From positions 1 to 64,000 of the forward strand of contig DAISWG010000007.1 of NCBI GenBank assembly GCA_036826475.1: DNA of 64,000 bases, read 5' to 3'. The stretch is from Miltoncostaea sp036826475 (GTDB lineage Bacteria > Actinomycetota > Thermoleophilia > Miltoncostaeales > Miltoncostaeaceae). Positions 35,467 through 43,760 of the stretch are shown here, piece by piece. Every line of letters begins with the position of its first letter. Position 1 is the first letter of the stretch. The translations under genes and the position numbers were made by a program. A model generated the notes under the pieces. It worked only from the letters and a program-made list of their open reading frames with translations, did no database searches and was not told the DNA's origin.

Positions 35467-37339
35467 CGGCGCGGCGGGCCACCAGGTCGCCGTAGAGGAA
35501 TGCCAGGGCGGCGCCCGCCAGCGGCATCGCGAACACGAACACCGCCGAGCTGACCGCGTTGATCGTGGCCAGCGGCAGCGTGGTGGTGAACATCAGGACG
35601 ATCCCCAGCACGGGCCCCGTCGCGGCGCCCAGGATGTTCACCGCCGCCGCGATCGACGTCGTGCGCCACCACCTGCCGCGCACGAGGGTGCGGCTCCGCG
35701 CCAGCGCGTCGGCGGGGCGCGCCCCCTCCAGCGCCGTCACCTGCACCGCCACCGCCCAGCGCCCCAGCAGCCACACGGCCACGGGGATGCCGACGATCGT
35801 CAGCGCCAGCACGCCCACCAGCACCGTGACGCGGAGCGCGGTGCGCATGAGCCGGCCCGCCGCCCGGCCGAGCAGGAAGTAGGCCCTCCGGATCGAGGGC
35901 GGGCGGCCCTCCTCCACCTCGTCCAGCACGATCGCCACCCCGCCGACCACGAGCGTCGCGGCCAGCACGTGCCCGGCGCCGGCCACCAGGAGCGCGAGGG
36001 CGATCGAGACCAGGCTGTCGGTGCCGGCGGTCGCGACCAGGTCGCCCAGCGGCGTGAGGCCGAACACCACCTGCTGGACGGCCACCTCGATGATCGCCGC
36101 CGGCAGGAACAGCACGCCGATGGCCACCAGCACGCGTCTGCGTTCGCGATAGACCCGCAGGGCGGCGGTCAGCATCTGCCCCGCGGCCCGCCGTCGCCGG
36201 ATGGGGTGCGGGATCCGGGGCCGCCACGCCGTGGACCTCACCGCGGCCCCCGCCGTGGTGATCAGCCCCAGCACCATCAGGAGCAGCACCACCGGCGACG
36301 AGACCGCCGTGTAGATCTTGCCCCCCAGGTCCACGACCGCGCAGAAGGCGCCCGTGGCCGTGGGCCCCAGGCTCGTCCCGCTCGGGACGGCGAAGCTGCC
36401 ATCGCGCAGGGAGTCCTGCCAGGCGATCGGCGCGCCCCACTCCTTCTTGGTGCGCGGCCCCGGCGGCGCGTCGTACGGGGGCGTGTCGAACTCGCCCCAC
36501 CGCCCCTGGAAGAGCAGCCACGCGTCGGGACCCTCCGGGTCGACCTCCCCCGGGGGCAGCAGCCGCGCCCGCGTCTGCAGCGCGGTGCCGGGCGCCCGCG
36601 TGTCGTCGCACCCGAAGCCCTCGTCGGCGTTGCGCCCCAGGAACAGATCGGAGGTGTAGAAGTTCGCGTGCGAGCCGGCGGCCGCGTAGACGACGGGGTG
36701 GTCGCCGCGGCGCTCCAGCTTGCCGCCGTCCCAGTCGGCGCGCTCGCCGCCCGAATGCTGCGAGTAGCCGGCCTCGACCGGCGCGGTCCGCAGCGCCTCC
36801 TGCGCGGTGGGCACGTCCCACACCAGCTGGACGAACTCCCAGTCGCCCTCGTGGGTGTTGACGTAATCGTCGAAGTACCAGAACAGCCAGTACTGGAGGG
36901 CCAGGCGCCCGGGGGCCGAGGGGTCGGTGGCCACGTGGGCGTACGCCACGTCCGGCTGGTCCGCCCCGAGGCGGTCGAAGTCCTTCTCGAACGTGCACCC
37001 CGGCCGCCGCGGGTCGCCGTGGAAGTCGAGCGACGTCGCGGGACCCAGGCCGACGATGTCGGCCATCCCCGGCGCCTGCTCCACCACCGTCCCGTCGTCG
37101 CCGCGCAGCACGACGCCCTCGGCGTCCAGGACGGTCTCGACGGGCACGGGCCGGTAGGCTTCGCCGTCCTTGTCGCAGGCGCCGTCCTGATCGCGGACCA
37201 CCACGATCGGGGCGTACCGCTCGGCGAGCTCGCGCGCGGCGTCGTCGCCCTGGGCGGCGGCGGGCGCGGCGACGGCGGCGAGGGCGGCGAGGGCGGCGAG
37301 GACCGCGAGGAGCGGTCCGCGAAGACGGCGGGCGGGCAC
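35441..37339 (-). CDS. Vps62-like exported domain fused to multi-pass membrane domain
   Basis: 632 residues. A signal peptide (VPARRLRGPLLAVLAALAAL) leads to an extracytoplasmic Vps62-related domain (about 30-285; LAERYAPIVVVRDQD, HEGDWEFVQLVWD). A helix near 300 is followed by a C-terminal block with several hydrophobic segments resembling the membrane domain seen in glycerophosphodiester phosphodiesterases (RPPSIRRAYFLLGRAAGRLM). Function unknown. GTG 37339 is chosen for the signal peptide; no ribosome-binding site is visible and TTG 37375 is possible. It is divergent from OsmC. Confidence 0.75.
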   Translation of the reverse strand: MPARRLRGPLLAVLAALAALAAVAAPAAAQGDDAARELAERYAPIVVVRDQDGACDKDGEAYRPVPVETVLDAEGVVLRGDDGTVVEQAPGMADIVGLGPATSLDFHGDPRRPGCTFEKDFDRLGADQPDVAYAHVATDPSAPGRLALQYWLFWYFDDYVNTHEGDWEFVQLVWDVPTAQEALRTAPVEAGYSQHSGGERADWDGGKLERRGDHPVVYAAAGSHANFYTSDLFLGRNADEGFGCDDTRAPGTALQTRARLLPPGEVDPEGPDAWLLFQGRWGEFDTPPYDAPPGPRTKKEWGAPIAWQDSLRDGSFAVPSGTSLGPTATGAFCAVVDLGGKIYTAVSSPVVLLLMVLGLITTAGAAVRSTAWRPRIPHPIRRRRAAGQMLTAALRVYRERRRVLVAIGVLFLPAAIIEVAVQQVVFGLTPLGDLVATAGTDSLVSIALALLVAGAGHVLAATLVVGGVAIVLDEVEEGRPPSIRRAYFLLGRAAGRLMRTALRVTVLVGVLALTIVGIPVAVWLLGRWAVAVQVTALEGARPADALARSRTLVRGRWWRTTSIAAAVNILGAATGPVLGIVLMFTTTLPLATINAVSSAVFVFAMPLAGAALAFLYGDLVARRAVSPPSAAP

Positions 37340-37392
37340 GGCGGGCAGCTTCGGGCACGCGCCCGCCCGGGGCAAGACGCACGGCGGACCGG

Positions 37393-37400
37393 TATAGGAT
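37393..37400. promoter_or_regulatory. TATAGGAT -10-like element between Vps62-like gene and OsmC
   Basis: TATAGGAT on the plus strand lies 58 bases before the OsmC start; the same spot read backwards gives TATACC toward the Vps62-like gene. TAGGAT also occurs before the LacI gene (45153-45158). Confidence 0.3.
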
Positions 37401-37457
37401 GCGACGACCGTAATCCCGCGATTCCTGACACCTTTTTCCACGAATAGGAGCGGATCA

Positions 37458-38018
37458 GTGTCCACGGCTGAGATCCCGGTCGACAACGGCGTCAACGTCG
37501 AGGCCCTCCTCGGCGTCCGCGAGGCCCTCGCGGACACCCCCGACATCGCGCAGTTCCAGTGGCGCGCCACCACCTCCTGGGTGCGCGGCACGCACAGCCA
37601 GTCGAGCATCGAGTCGTTCTACGGCTTCGGCGACGAGCAGCAGCACAAGAACACGTTCACCTACGACGCGGACCACCCGCTCGCCTTCGCGGCCGAGGAC
37701 AACGGCGTCACGCCCGTCGAGTACGTGCTGGTGGCCCTCGGCAGCTGCCTGACCGCCGGCGTCGCCGCGATCGCGCAGCAGCGCAAGATCCAGCTCAACT
37801 CCGTGAGCGCCACGATCACCGCCGAGATGGACCTCCACGGCATCCTCGGCGCCGACCCGGACGTCCGCAACGGGTTCAGCTCCATCAGCGTCGCGTACGA
37901 CATCGACGCCGAGGGCGACCAGCAGGCGCTCGAGGCCCTCGTCGCGCAGTCCCAGAAGCGCTCCGCGGTGTTCGACGTGCTCACCAACCCGACGAACATC
38001 TCCGTCACGGTCAACTGA
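37458..38018 (+). CDS. OsmC-family protein, one conserved cysteine
   Basis: 186 residues. VEYVLVALGSCLTAGVAAIA contains the first peroxidatic-type cysteine of the OsmC/Ohr superfamily, but the second cysteine region reads KRSAVFDVLTNPTNI without Cys. OsmC/Ohr proteins reduce organic hydroperoxides using two cysteines, so this member may be a non-peroxidase subtype or use an external thiol. GTG 37458 is supported by AGGAGCGG upstream. It precedes a flavoprotein by 17 bases. Confidence 0.88.
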   Translation: MSTAEIPVDNGVNVEALLGVREALADTPDIAQFQWRATTSWVRGTHSQSSIESFYGFGDEQQHKNTFTYDADHPLAFAAEDNGVTPVEYVLVALGSCLTAGVAAIAQQRKIQLNSVSATITAEMDLHGILGADPDVRNGFSSISVAYDIDAEGDQQALEALVAQSQKRSAVFDVLTNPTNISVTVN

Positions 38019-38035
38019 GCGCCTCGTCCGCAGCG

Positions 38036-39283
38036 GTGCCGCACGTCCCGGTCGTCGTCGTCGGCGCCGGGCACTGCGGCCTCGCCACGAGCCGGCACCT
38101 CGCCGCGCGCTCGATCGACCACGTGGTCCTCGAGCGCGGCGAGGTGGCCAACTCGTGGCGCACGGAGCGCTGGGACTCCCTGCGCCTGCTGACGCCGAAC
38201 TGGCTCAGCAGGCTGCCGGGGCAGGCGTACGCCGGCGACGACCCGGACGGCTACATGACCGTCCGGGAGGTGGTCGAGTACATCACCGCCTATGCGGCGG
38301 ACGCGCCGGTCCGCACCAACACCACCGTCCGGACGGTCCGCCAATCGGGCGCCGGATTCCTGGTGGAGACGGACGACGGGTCGTGGACGGCCGACGCCGT
38401 CGTGGTGGCGTCCGGGGCGTGCAACGCGCCGTCGCTACCGGCCGTGTCGGCCGAGCTGCCGGCGGACGTCCCCTCCCTCACAGCTTGGGGGTACCGCAAC
38501 CCGGACCAGGTCCCCGAGGGCGGCGTGCTGGTGGTGGGCGCCGCCGCGAGCGGCATCCAGATCGCCGACGAGCTGCTGCGGGCCGGCCGCGACGTGACCG
38601 TCGCGGTGGGCGAGCACGTCCGGGTGCCGCGCCGGTACCGGGGCGCCGACATCCTCTGGTGGATGGAGGAGGCCGGCGTCCTGGGCGAGCCGTGGACCGA
38701 GATGGACGATCTGGTGCGCGCCCGCAGCATCCCCTCGATGCAGCTCACCGGCGGCGGCGGGACCCTCGACCTGAACGCTTTGACCGCGCGCGGCGCCCGC
38801 CTGGTGGGCCGCCTCCAGACGATCCGCGACCGCCGGCTGCTGTTCTCGGGCTCGCTGCGCAACGTCTGCGCGCTGGCCGACCTGAAGCTGGAGCGCCTGC
38901 TCGACACCCTCGACGCGTGGGCGCTCGAGACCGGCGTGGACGCGCCGCCGCCGGAGCGCTTCCCGCGGACCGCCGTCCCGGACGACCCGGTCACCGAGCT
39001 GGACCTCGCGCGGGACGGCATCCGCAGCGTCCTCTGGGCGACGGGCTACCGGGCCGAGCTCTCCTGGCTCGAGGCGCCGGTCCTCAACCCGCGCGGACGC
39101 CTGATCCACGACGGCGGCGTCACCCGCGTGCCCGGGCTCTATCTCATGGGGATGCCGTTCCTGCGTCGCCGCAAGTCGACGCTCATCGACGGCGCGGACG
39201 CCGACGCCCGCGACCTGACGGAGCACCTGGCCGCCCACCTCGATGCGGTCGTCCGCGGTGAGGGCGTGGCGGCGGCCGGCTGA
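38036..39283 (+). CDS. FAD-dependent oxidoreductase (flavin monooxygenase-like)
   Basis: 415 residues. The N-terminal FAD site is VVVVGAGHCGLATSRHL, and a second dinucleotide fold GGVLVVGAAASGIQIADELL binds NAD(P)H, as in class B flavin monooxygenases and the CzcO-like family. VLWATGYRAELSWLEAPVL is the usual late motif. The substrate is unknown. GTG 38036 gives the conserved strand; it follows OsmC in the same direction after 17 bases, so an oxidative-stress or detoxification role is plausible. Confidence 0.87.
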   Translation: MPHVPVVVVGAGHCGLATSRHLAARSIDHVVLERGEVANSWRTERWDSLRLLTPNWLSRLPGQAYAGDDPDGYMTVREVVEYITAYAADAPVRTNTTVRTVRQSGAGFLVETDDGSWTADAVVVASGACNAPSLPAVSAELPADVPSLTAWGYRNPDQVPEGGVLVVGAAASGIQIADELLRAGRDVTVAVGEHVRVPRRYRGADILWWMEEAGVLGEPWTEMDDLVRARSIPSMQLTGGGGTLDLNALTARGARLVGRLQTIRDRRLLFSGSLRNVCALADLKLERLLDTLDAWALETGVDAPPPERFPRTAVPDDPVTELDLARDGIRSVLWATGYRAELSWLEAPVLNPRGRLIHDGGVTRVPGLYLMGMPFLRRRKSTLIDGADADARDLTEHLAAHLDAVVRGEGVAAAG

Positions 39284-39293
39284 GCGCCGCGGC

Positions 39294-39533
39294 TCAGAAG
39301 TTCCACCACTCGTCGTCGTCCGACAGCGCCGCGGCCTCCTCGCCCGGACCGGACGCGACCGGGGCCAGGGCGTCGGTGGGGACCACGAACACCGATCCCA
39401 GGAGCTGCACGGCGCAGTGACGCTCCCCCACCTTCACGATCTCCACCTCGTCGCCGGGGGCGAGCACGGAGAGGCTGCCGGCGCGCATGCGCGTCCGGCG
39501 CGTCACGATGGCCTTGTCGCCCGGTGCCAGCAT
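39294..39533 (-). CDS. Hypothetical small beta-rich protein
   Basis: 79 residues, MLAPGDKAIVTRRTRM and SVLAPGDEVEIVKVGERHCAV look like an SH3-like small barrel, ending in an acidic tail DDDEWWNF. No family recognised. It converges on the flavoprotein gene, 10 bases from its stop, and is divergent from the SpoIIE-type phosphatase gene. No strong ribosome-binding site is seen. Confidence 0.55.
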   Translation of the reverse strand: MLAPGDKAIVTRRTRMRAGSLSVLAPGDEVEIVKVGERHCAVQLLGSVFVVPTDALAPVASGPGEEAAALSDDDEWWNF

Positions 39534-39646
39534 CCGATCGCGACATACCCGGTGCGGGGATTCCCGCTCACCCGGCGGGCGCGGCCGGACGTCGGCCCCG
39601 GCCGGGGTTGCGGAGCCGGCGCCCCGCGGGTTCCGATCACACCCTG

Positions 39647-41491
39647 ATGGCGCACCCCGATCCGCCCGCCGCGCAGACGCCCGACCCGACCAGCACCGCC
39701 GAGGAGCGGCTGCGGCTGCTCAACGCCGTGTCGCTCGAGCTCGACAAGGAGCTCGGCGCCGACGAGCGCCTCCGGCGCCTCATGCAGCTGCTCGTGCCCG
39801 GCCTGGCCGACCTGGCCACGGTGCGGATGCGGGTGCCCGGCGCGGCCCGCTCGCGCCTGGCGGCGGTGGCCCACCGCGACCCGGCGCTGGAGCGCGTCGC
39901 CTCCCGCCTCTACGGCCGGTGCTGCGCCGGGCCGGAGGTCCCGGGCCCCGAGCGCGTGATCGCGCGCGGCGAGCCGGAGATCGTGGAGGAGGTGACCGAC
40001 GCGGCATGGGTCCGATGGGCGCCCGACGCCGAGGCGCTCGCCGACGTGCGCGCGCTCGGGAGCCGCTCGTGGCTGTGCGTCCCCCTCACGGCGCGGGGCG
40101 CGGTGATCGGGTGCCTCTCCCTTCAGCGCGGCGCGGGCCAGCCGCCGTACGACGCCGATGCGCTCGCGCTCGCCGGGGACATCGGGCGGCGCGCCGGCCT
40201 CGCCGTCGAGAACGCGCGCCTGTTCGAGGGCGAGCGGGCGATGGGCGCCGCGATCGAGCGCGCCCGGGCGCGGGAGGAGCTGCTGCGGCGGGTGACCGCC
40301 GCGCTGTCGCGCGCGGTCACCGCCGAGGAGGTCGCCGACGTCATCGTGGACGACTGCATGGCGGCGCTCGGGGCGCTGGCCGGGGTGGTGGCCGTCCGGG
40401 AGGGCGCGACCGTCACGGTGGCCGCCGCGCGCGGCTATCCGCCCGACGTGCTGCGGGTGGGCTCGCCCATCGCCCTCGACGGCCGCCTGCCGCTGCCGTG
40501 GGTGCTCCGCACCGGCGAGCCGCGGTGGCTCGAGACGCGCGACGACTGGCTCCGCGACTTCGACGCGCCGTCGAGCGGGCTCGGTCCCGTCGGGGTCGGC
40601 GTGCCGCTGATCGTGGAGGGGCGGGTCATCGGCGCCATCGCGTTCCGGTTCGAGGGCACGGAGCGGCGCTTCACGGGCGGCGAGCGGCGCCTGGTCGAGA
40701 CGTTGGCCGAGCTGTGCGCGCAGGCCCTCGACCGCGCGCGGCTGTTCGACGTGCAGCGCTCGGCGGCGGAGCTGCTGCAGCGGCGCCTGCTGCCGGCGGC
40801 CCTGCCCGACGTCCCGGGGATGGAGGTCGCCGTGCGGTACCTGCCCGCCGCCGCCGGCCTCGCGGGGGGCGACTTCTACGACTGCGTCGTGCGTCCCGAC
40901 GGCGTGGTGGGCGTCATCGTGGGCGACGTGGTGGGCCACGGCGTGGAGGCGGCGTCGGCGATGGGCCAGCTGCGCTCCTCGTGGCGCATCCTCCAGCAGC
41001 TGCGGGTGACGCCGGAGCGTGCCCTCGAGCACCTCGACCGCTTCGCCGCCGACGTCGAGGGCGCCGCGGCCGCGACCGCCGCATGCCTGGACGTGCGGGC
41101 GGACGGGACGGTCTCGTACGCGTGCGCCGGCCACCCCCCGCCGCTCCTCGCGCCGCGGGACGGCACCGCGCGGTTCCTCATGGACGGCCGCAGCACCCCG
41201 CTCGGCATGGGCCTGTACCGCGTCTCCGCCGGGACGGCGCCGTTCGCGCCCGGCGACGTCCTGGTGCTCTACACCGACGGGGTGATGGAGCGCCGGGGCC
41301 TCGGGATCGACGTGGGCCTGGAGCGCCTGCGCCGCGTCGTGGGCGACGCCGCCGGCCTGCCGCTGGAGGAGCTGCTCGACGCGGTGGTGGCCGGGATGGC
41401 GCCGGGCGGCGCCGACGACCGGGCCCTCCTGGCCCTGCGCCGCACCCCCGCGGGCGGCCGCGCGAGCGAAACCCTGGATAAGATGGGGTAA
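39647..41491 (+). CDS. GAF-GAF-SpoIIE (PP2C-type) phosphatase
   Basis: 614 residues: GAF 1 (about 20-185; SRSWLCVPLTARGAVIGCL), GAF 2 (about 215-370) and a SpoIIE/RsbU phosphatase domain (about 385-610; LPAAAGLAGGDFYDCVV with the metal Asp, GDVVGHGVEAASAMGQLRSS, GGADDRALLAL). It should dephosphorylate a STAS anti-anti-sigma factor in response to a ligand or redox signal sensed by the GAF domains. ATG 39647 has no ribosome-binding site but has GATCAC six bases upstream, perhaps leaderless. Candidate partners: the STAS protein at 35.1 kb and RsbW-like ATPase at 33.1 kb. Confidence 0.9.
   Translation: MAHPDPPAAQTPDPTSTAEERLRLLNAVSLELDKELGADERLRRLMQLLVPGLADLATVRMRVPGAARSRLAAVAHRDPALERVASRLYGRCCAGPEVPGPERVIARGEPEIVEEVTDAAWVRWAPDAEALADVRALGSRSWLCVPLTARGAVIGCLSLQRGAGQPPYDADALALAGDIGRRAGLAVENARLFEGERAMGAAIERARAREELLRRVTAALSRAVTAEEVADVIVDDCMAALGALAGVVAVREGATVTVAAARGYPPDVLRVGSPIALDGRLPLPWVLRTGEPRWLETRDDWLRDFDAPSSGLGPVGVGVPLIVEGRVIGAIAFRFEGTERRFTGGERRLVETLAELCAQALDRARLFDVQRSAAELLQRRLLPAALPDVPGMEVAVRYLPAAAGLAGGDFYDCVVRPDGVVGVIVGDVVGHGVEAASAMGQLRSSWRILQQLRVTPERALEHLDRFAADVEGAAAATAACLDVRADGTVSYACAGHPPPLLAPRDGTARFLMDGRSTPLGMGLYRVSAGTAPFAPGDVLVLYTDGVMERRGLGIDVGLERLRRVVGDAAGLPLEELLDAVVAGMAPGGADDRALLALRRTPAGGRASETLDKMG
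41479..41484 (+). promoter_or_regulatory. Possible -10 of peroxiredoxin gene (TAAGAT)
   Basis: TAAGAT in an A/T-rich spot at the very end of the phosphatase gene, 71 bases before the peroxiredoxin ATG. No clear -35. Confidence 0.3.
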
Positions 41492-41555
41492 TGGGAGGTT
41501 CAGGGCGCGCGCCCGGCCCGCCCCCCGGTTCATCCACCACGCTCGAGAGGTCAGC

Positions 41556-42218
41556 ATGGCACTGCAGCTCAACGACACGGCGCCCGACTTCCAGGCCGAG
41601 ACGACCGAGGGCCCGATCAGCTTCCACGAGTGGATCGGCGACTCCTGGGCCGTGCTGTTCTCGCACCCGAAGGACTTCACGCCCGTCTGCTCGACCGAGC
41701 TCGGCTACATGGCGAGCATCAAGTCCGAGTTCGACGCCCGGGGGGTCAAGATCATCGGGCTGTCGATCGACCCGCTCGACCGTCACGAGGAGTGGTCGAA
41801 GGACATCGAGGACATCGTGGGGACGGCGCCCAACTACCCCATCGTCGCCGACACGGACTTCACGGTCGCGAAGGCCTACGGGATGCTGGCGGCGGAGGTC
41901 GAGGGCGACCCGGTCGGCCGGACGCCGGCCGACAACCAGACGGTCCGCAACGTGTTCGTCATCGGGCCGGACAAGAAGATCAAGCTCATCCTCGTCTACC
42001 CCATGACCACGGGGCGCAACTTCGACGAGGTGCTCCGCGTCATCGACTCGCTCCAGCTCACCGCGAACCACAAGGTCGCGACGCCGGCGCAGTGGCAGCA
42101 GGGCGACGACGTGATCATCGCCGGGTCGGTCAACAACGACCAGGCCAAGGAGATCTGGCCCGAGGGCTGGAAGGAGCCGAAGCCCTACATGCGGGTGGTC
42201 CCGCAGCCGGGCTCCTAG
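41556..42218 (+). CDS. 1-Cys peroxiredoxin (Prx6-like)
   Basis: 220 residues. The peroxidatic cysteine is in HPKDFTPVCSTELGYM; no other cysteine occurs, so it is a 1-Cys enzyme. The C-terminal arm (EEV-type, PEGWKEPKPYMRVVPQ) matches the Prx6 subfamily. It reduces hydrogen peroxide, lipid or alkyl peroxides in the cytoplasm with an external thiol. ATG is preceded by GAGAGG. A strong hairpin follows the stop and separates it from the convergent GlcG-like gene. Confidence 0.95.
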   Translation: MALQLNDTAPDFQAETTEGPISFHEWIGDSWAVLFSHPKDFTPVCSTELGYMASIKSEFDARGVKIIGLSIDPLDRHEEWSKDIEDIVGTAPNYPIVADTDFTVAKAYGMLAAEVEGDPVGRTPADNQTVRNVFVIGPDKKIKLILVYPMTTGRNFDEVLRVIDSLQLTANHKVATPAQWQQGDDVIIAGSVNNDQAKEIWPEGWKEPKPYMRVVPQPGS

Positions 42219-42225
42219 GTCGGTC

Positions 42226-42254
42226 CGGGCCCGCCCCCCACGGGGGCGGGCCCG
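42226..42254. terminator. Bidirectional hairpin terminator
   Basis: A 13-bp perfect stem (CGGGCCCGCCCCC) with a 3-base loop, between the peroxiredoxin stop (42218) and the GlcG-like stop (42262). No T-run. Confidence 0.7.
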
Positions 42255-42261
42255 CGTCGCC

Positions 42262-42642
42262 TCAGGCGGCGCGCCGCAGGCCGAGCGCCCGGGCCGCCTC
42301 GCGGCACGCCTCGAGCCCGAAGCCCTCGGGCCCGCCGGACACCGCGATCGCGCCGCGCACGGCGCCGTCGCCGAGCGTCACCGCCCCGGCGTCCGCCGCA
42401 CCGGCCTCGACGCCGTCGCGCAGCGCGGCCCGCGCCGCCTCCAGCGCCGCGTCGAGATGGCCCACCGGCAGGGTCCCCGGCCGCTCGGCGCCGCGCAGGG
42501 CGCCGGCCCGGTCGACCACCGCGACGGCGCAGTCGAATCCGAAGTCGTCGGCGATGTCCAGGACCACCGCCAGGAGGGTCCGCACCTCGATCGCCGTCAG
42601 CGCGCCCGCGGGGTCGCCCCCGATGTCGAAGCCTGCGTTCAC
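42262..42642 (-). CDS. GlcG/HbpS-like heme-binding-family protein
   Basis: 126 residues. The family pattern is visible: an N-terminal helix, CAVAVVDRAGALRGAERPG, SLDAALEAA-like HLDAALEAARAAL, and late GAIAVSGGPEGFGLEACREA. GlcG/HbpS-type proteins bind heme or degrade it in some species; the role here is unknown. GTG 42642 is the only start. It is 40 bases downstream of the Rrf2 regulator on the same strand; an A/T-rich palindromic spot lies between them. Confidence 0.75.
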   Translation of the reverse strand: MNAGFDIGGDPAGALTAIEVRTLLAVVLDIADDFGFDCAVAVVDRAGALRGAERPGTLPVGHLDAALEAARAALRDGVEAGAADAGAVTLGDGAVRGAIAVSGGPEGFGLEACREAARALGLRRAA

Positions 42643-42647
42643 CGGGG

Positions 42648-42670
42648 GTGATTCTTATCACTCCCATAAG
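42648..42670. promoter_or_regulatory. A/T-rich dyads between Rrf2 and GlcG-like genes
   Basis: GTGATtcttATCAC (42648-42661) and CTTAT/ATAAG (42654-42658 and 42666-42670) overlap. The stretch stands out from the GC-rich surroundings and is a candidate Rrf2 operator. Confidence 0.35.
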
Positions 42671-42681
42671 CAGAATGTCGC

Positions 42682-43146
42682 CTAATGTGGCTCCCAGGCC
42701 TCCGGGCTGTCGGCCAGCGCGCGCACCGCGGGGGGCAGCTCGCCGGCCAGCAGGTCGGCCAGCGTCGTCTCCTCCAGCACCGCCCGCACGCTGCCGCGTA
42801 CGGCCACCCACACGTCGCGCAGCGGCGCGGCCCGGCCCGTGTAGCTCAGCGCCTCCGGCCGGGTGCCGCGCACGCTCGCCAGGGGGCCGTCGAGCGCGCG
42901 GATGATCTCGGCCAGCGTGATCCGCTCCGGCTCGCGCGCCAGCCGGAACCCGCCGGCCTGCCCGCGGACGCTGCGGACGATGCCCGCCCGCTTCAGCTCC
43001 AGGAGGATGTTCTCCAGGAATGTCACGGGGATCTCCTGGGCCTGGCCGATGTGGTCCCGCTTGACCGGCCCGTCGCGCTCCTCCTCGAGCGCCGCCAGCT
43101 CGATGAGGGCCCGGATGCCGTAGTCGGCCTTCGCCGAGATCCGCAT
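42682..43146 (-). CDS. Rrf2-family transcriptional regulator
   Basis: 154 residues. A winged-helix N-terminus begins MRISAKADYGIRALIELAAL with wing VRSVRGQAGGFRLAREPERI, the Rrf2 hallmark. The three cysteines that bind an Fe-S cluster in IscR/NsrR/RsrR are absent (no Cys in the protein), so it should not be a cluster sensor, or it senses thiol-independently like CymR. CATGAT lies six bases before the ATG, so a leaderless mRNA is likely. It probably controls itself and the GlcG-like gene. Confidence 0.9.
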   Translation of the reverse strand: MRISAKADYGIRALIELAALEEERDGPVKRDHIGQAQEIPVTFLENILLELKRAGIVRSVRGQAGGFRLAREPERITLAEIIRALDGPLASVRGTRPEALSYTGRAAPLRDVWVAVRGSVRAVLEETTLADLLAGELPPAVRALADSPEAWEPH

Positions 43147-43158
43147 GGCCGCATCATG
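43147..43158 (-). promoter_or_regulatory. Leaderless -10 element (CATGAT, 6 bases before ATG)
   Basis: On the minus strand CATGAT (43158-43153) is followed by six bases and ATG 43146. Confidence 0.4.
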
Positions 43159-43180
43159 CCGACCCCGTCGGCCGGAGGCG

Positions 43181-43756
43181 TCAGCCCGGCCGGGCGAACA
43201 GGGGCGGCGGACCCAGCGGCGGCGCGTCGCCGAGCCGCTCCGCCAGCACGACCAGAGTGTCCAGCAGGGCGTCGAGCTGGGCGGCCGCCGCGGGACCGGG
43301 CGCGCCGTCGGTGAAGTCCGCCGAGGTGACGTAGACGGCCGTGGGGGCGACCACCGCGCCGAAGAACGCGAGGATGTCGCGGAGGTGCCGCTCGGCGCCG
43401 AGGTGGTGGTGCAGGCTGCCGCCCATCGCCGCGATGCCCGTGGGCGTGCCGCGGAGCGCCTCGACCGGCACGTGGTCGAGCAGGTTCTTCAGCACGCCCG
43501 TCAGCGAGCCGCGGTAGACCGGCGTCGCCAGCACCACCGCGTCGGCGGTCGCGATCGCCTCCAGCGCAGCGGCGGTGTCGTCGCCGAGTTCACCGGGCGG
43601 CCGCCCGTCGGCCGGCGCGATGCGCTGCGCCCCCAGGTCGAGGGTGCGGACCGTCAGGGCGCGGCGATCGGCGGCCCGCGCCGTCGCCTCGCCCAGCGCC
43701 CGGTGCAGACGCCCGGGCGGCGTGGCGCTGCCGATGACCACCGCGAGCGTCGTCAT
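43181..43756 (-). CDS. NADPH-dependent FMN reductase
   Basis: 191 residues. A flavodoxin-like fold with VVIGSATPPGRLHRAL (phosphate loop), DAVVLATPVYRGSLTGVLKN and GIAAMGGSLHHHLGAERHLR, typical of SsuE/MsuE-like FMN reductases. It supplies reduced flavin in sulfur metabolism in known operons. It lies four bases downstream of the sulfite-oxidase-type gene on the same strand, so a shared role in oxidation of sulfur compounds is plausible. Confidence 0.9.
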   Translation of the reverse strand: MTTLAVVIGSATPPGRLHRALGEATARAADRRALTVRTLDLGAQRIAPADGRPPGELGDDTAAALEAIATADAVVLATPVYRGSLTGVLKNLLDHVPVEALRGTPTGIAAMGGSLHHHLGAERHLRDILAFFGAVVAPTAVYVTSADFTDGAPGPAAAAQLDALLDTLVVLAERLGDAPPLGPPPLFARPG

Positions 43757-43760
43757 CCGC

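Noticed and set aside
37340..37609. N-terminal extension of the Vps62-like protein to ATG 37546 or beyond
   Set aside because: It would run into the OsmC gene and place the signal peptide in the interior.
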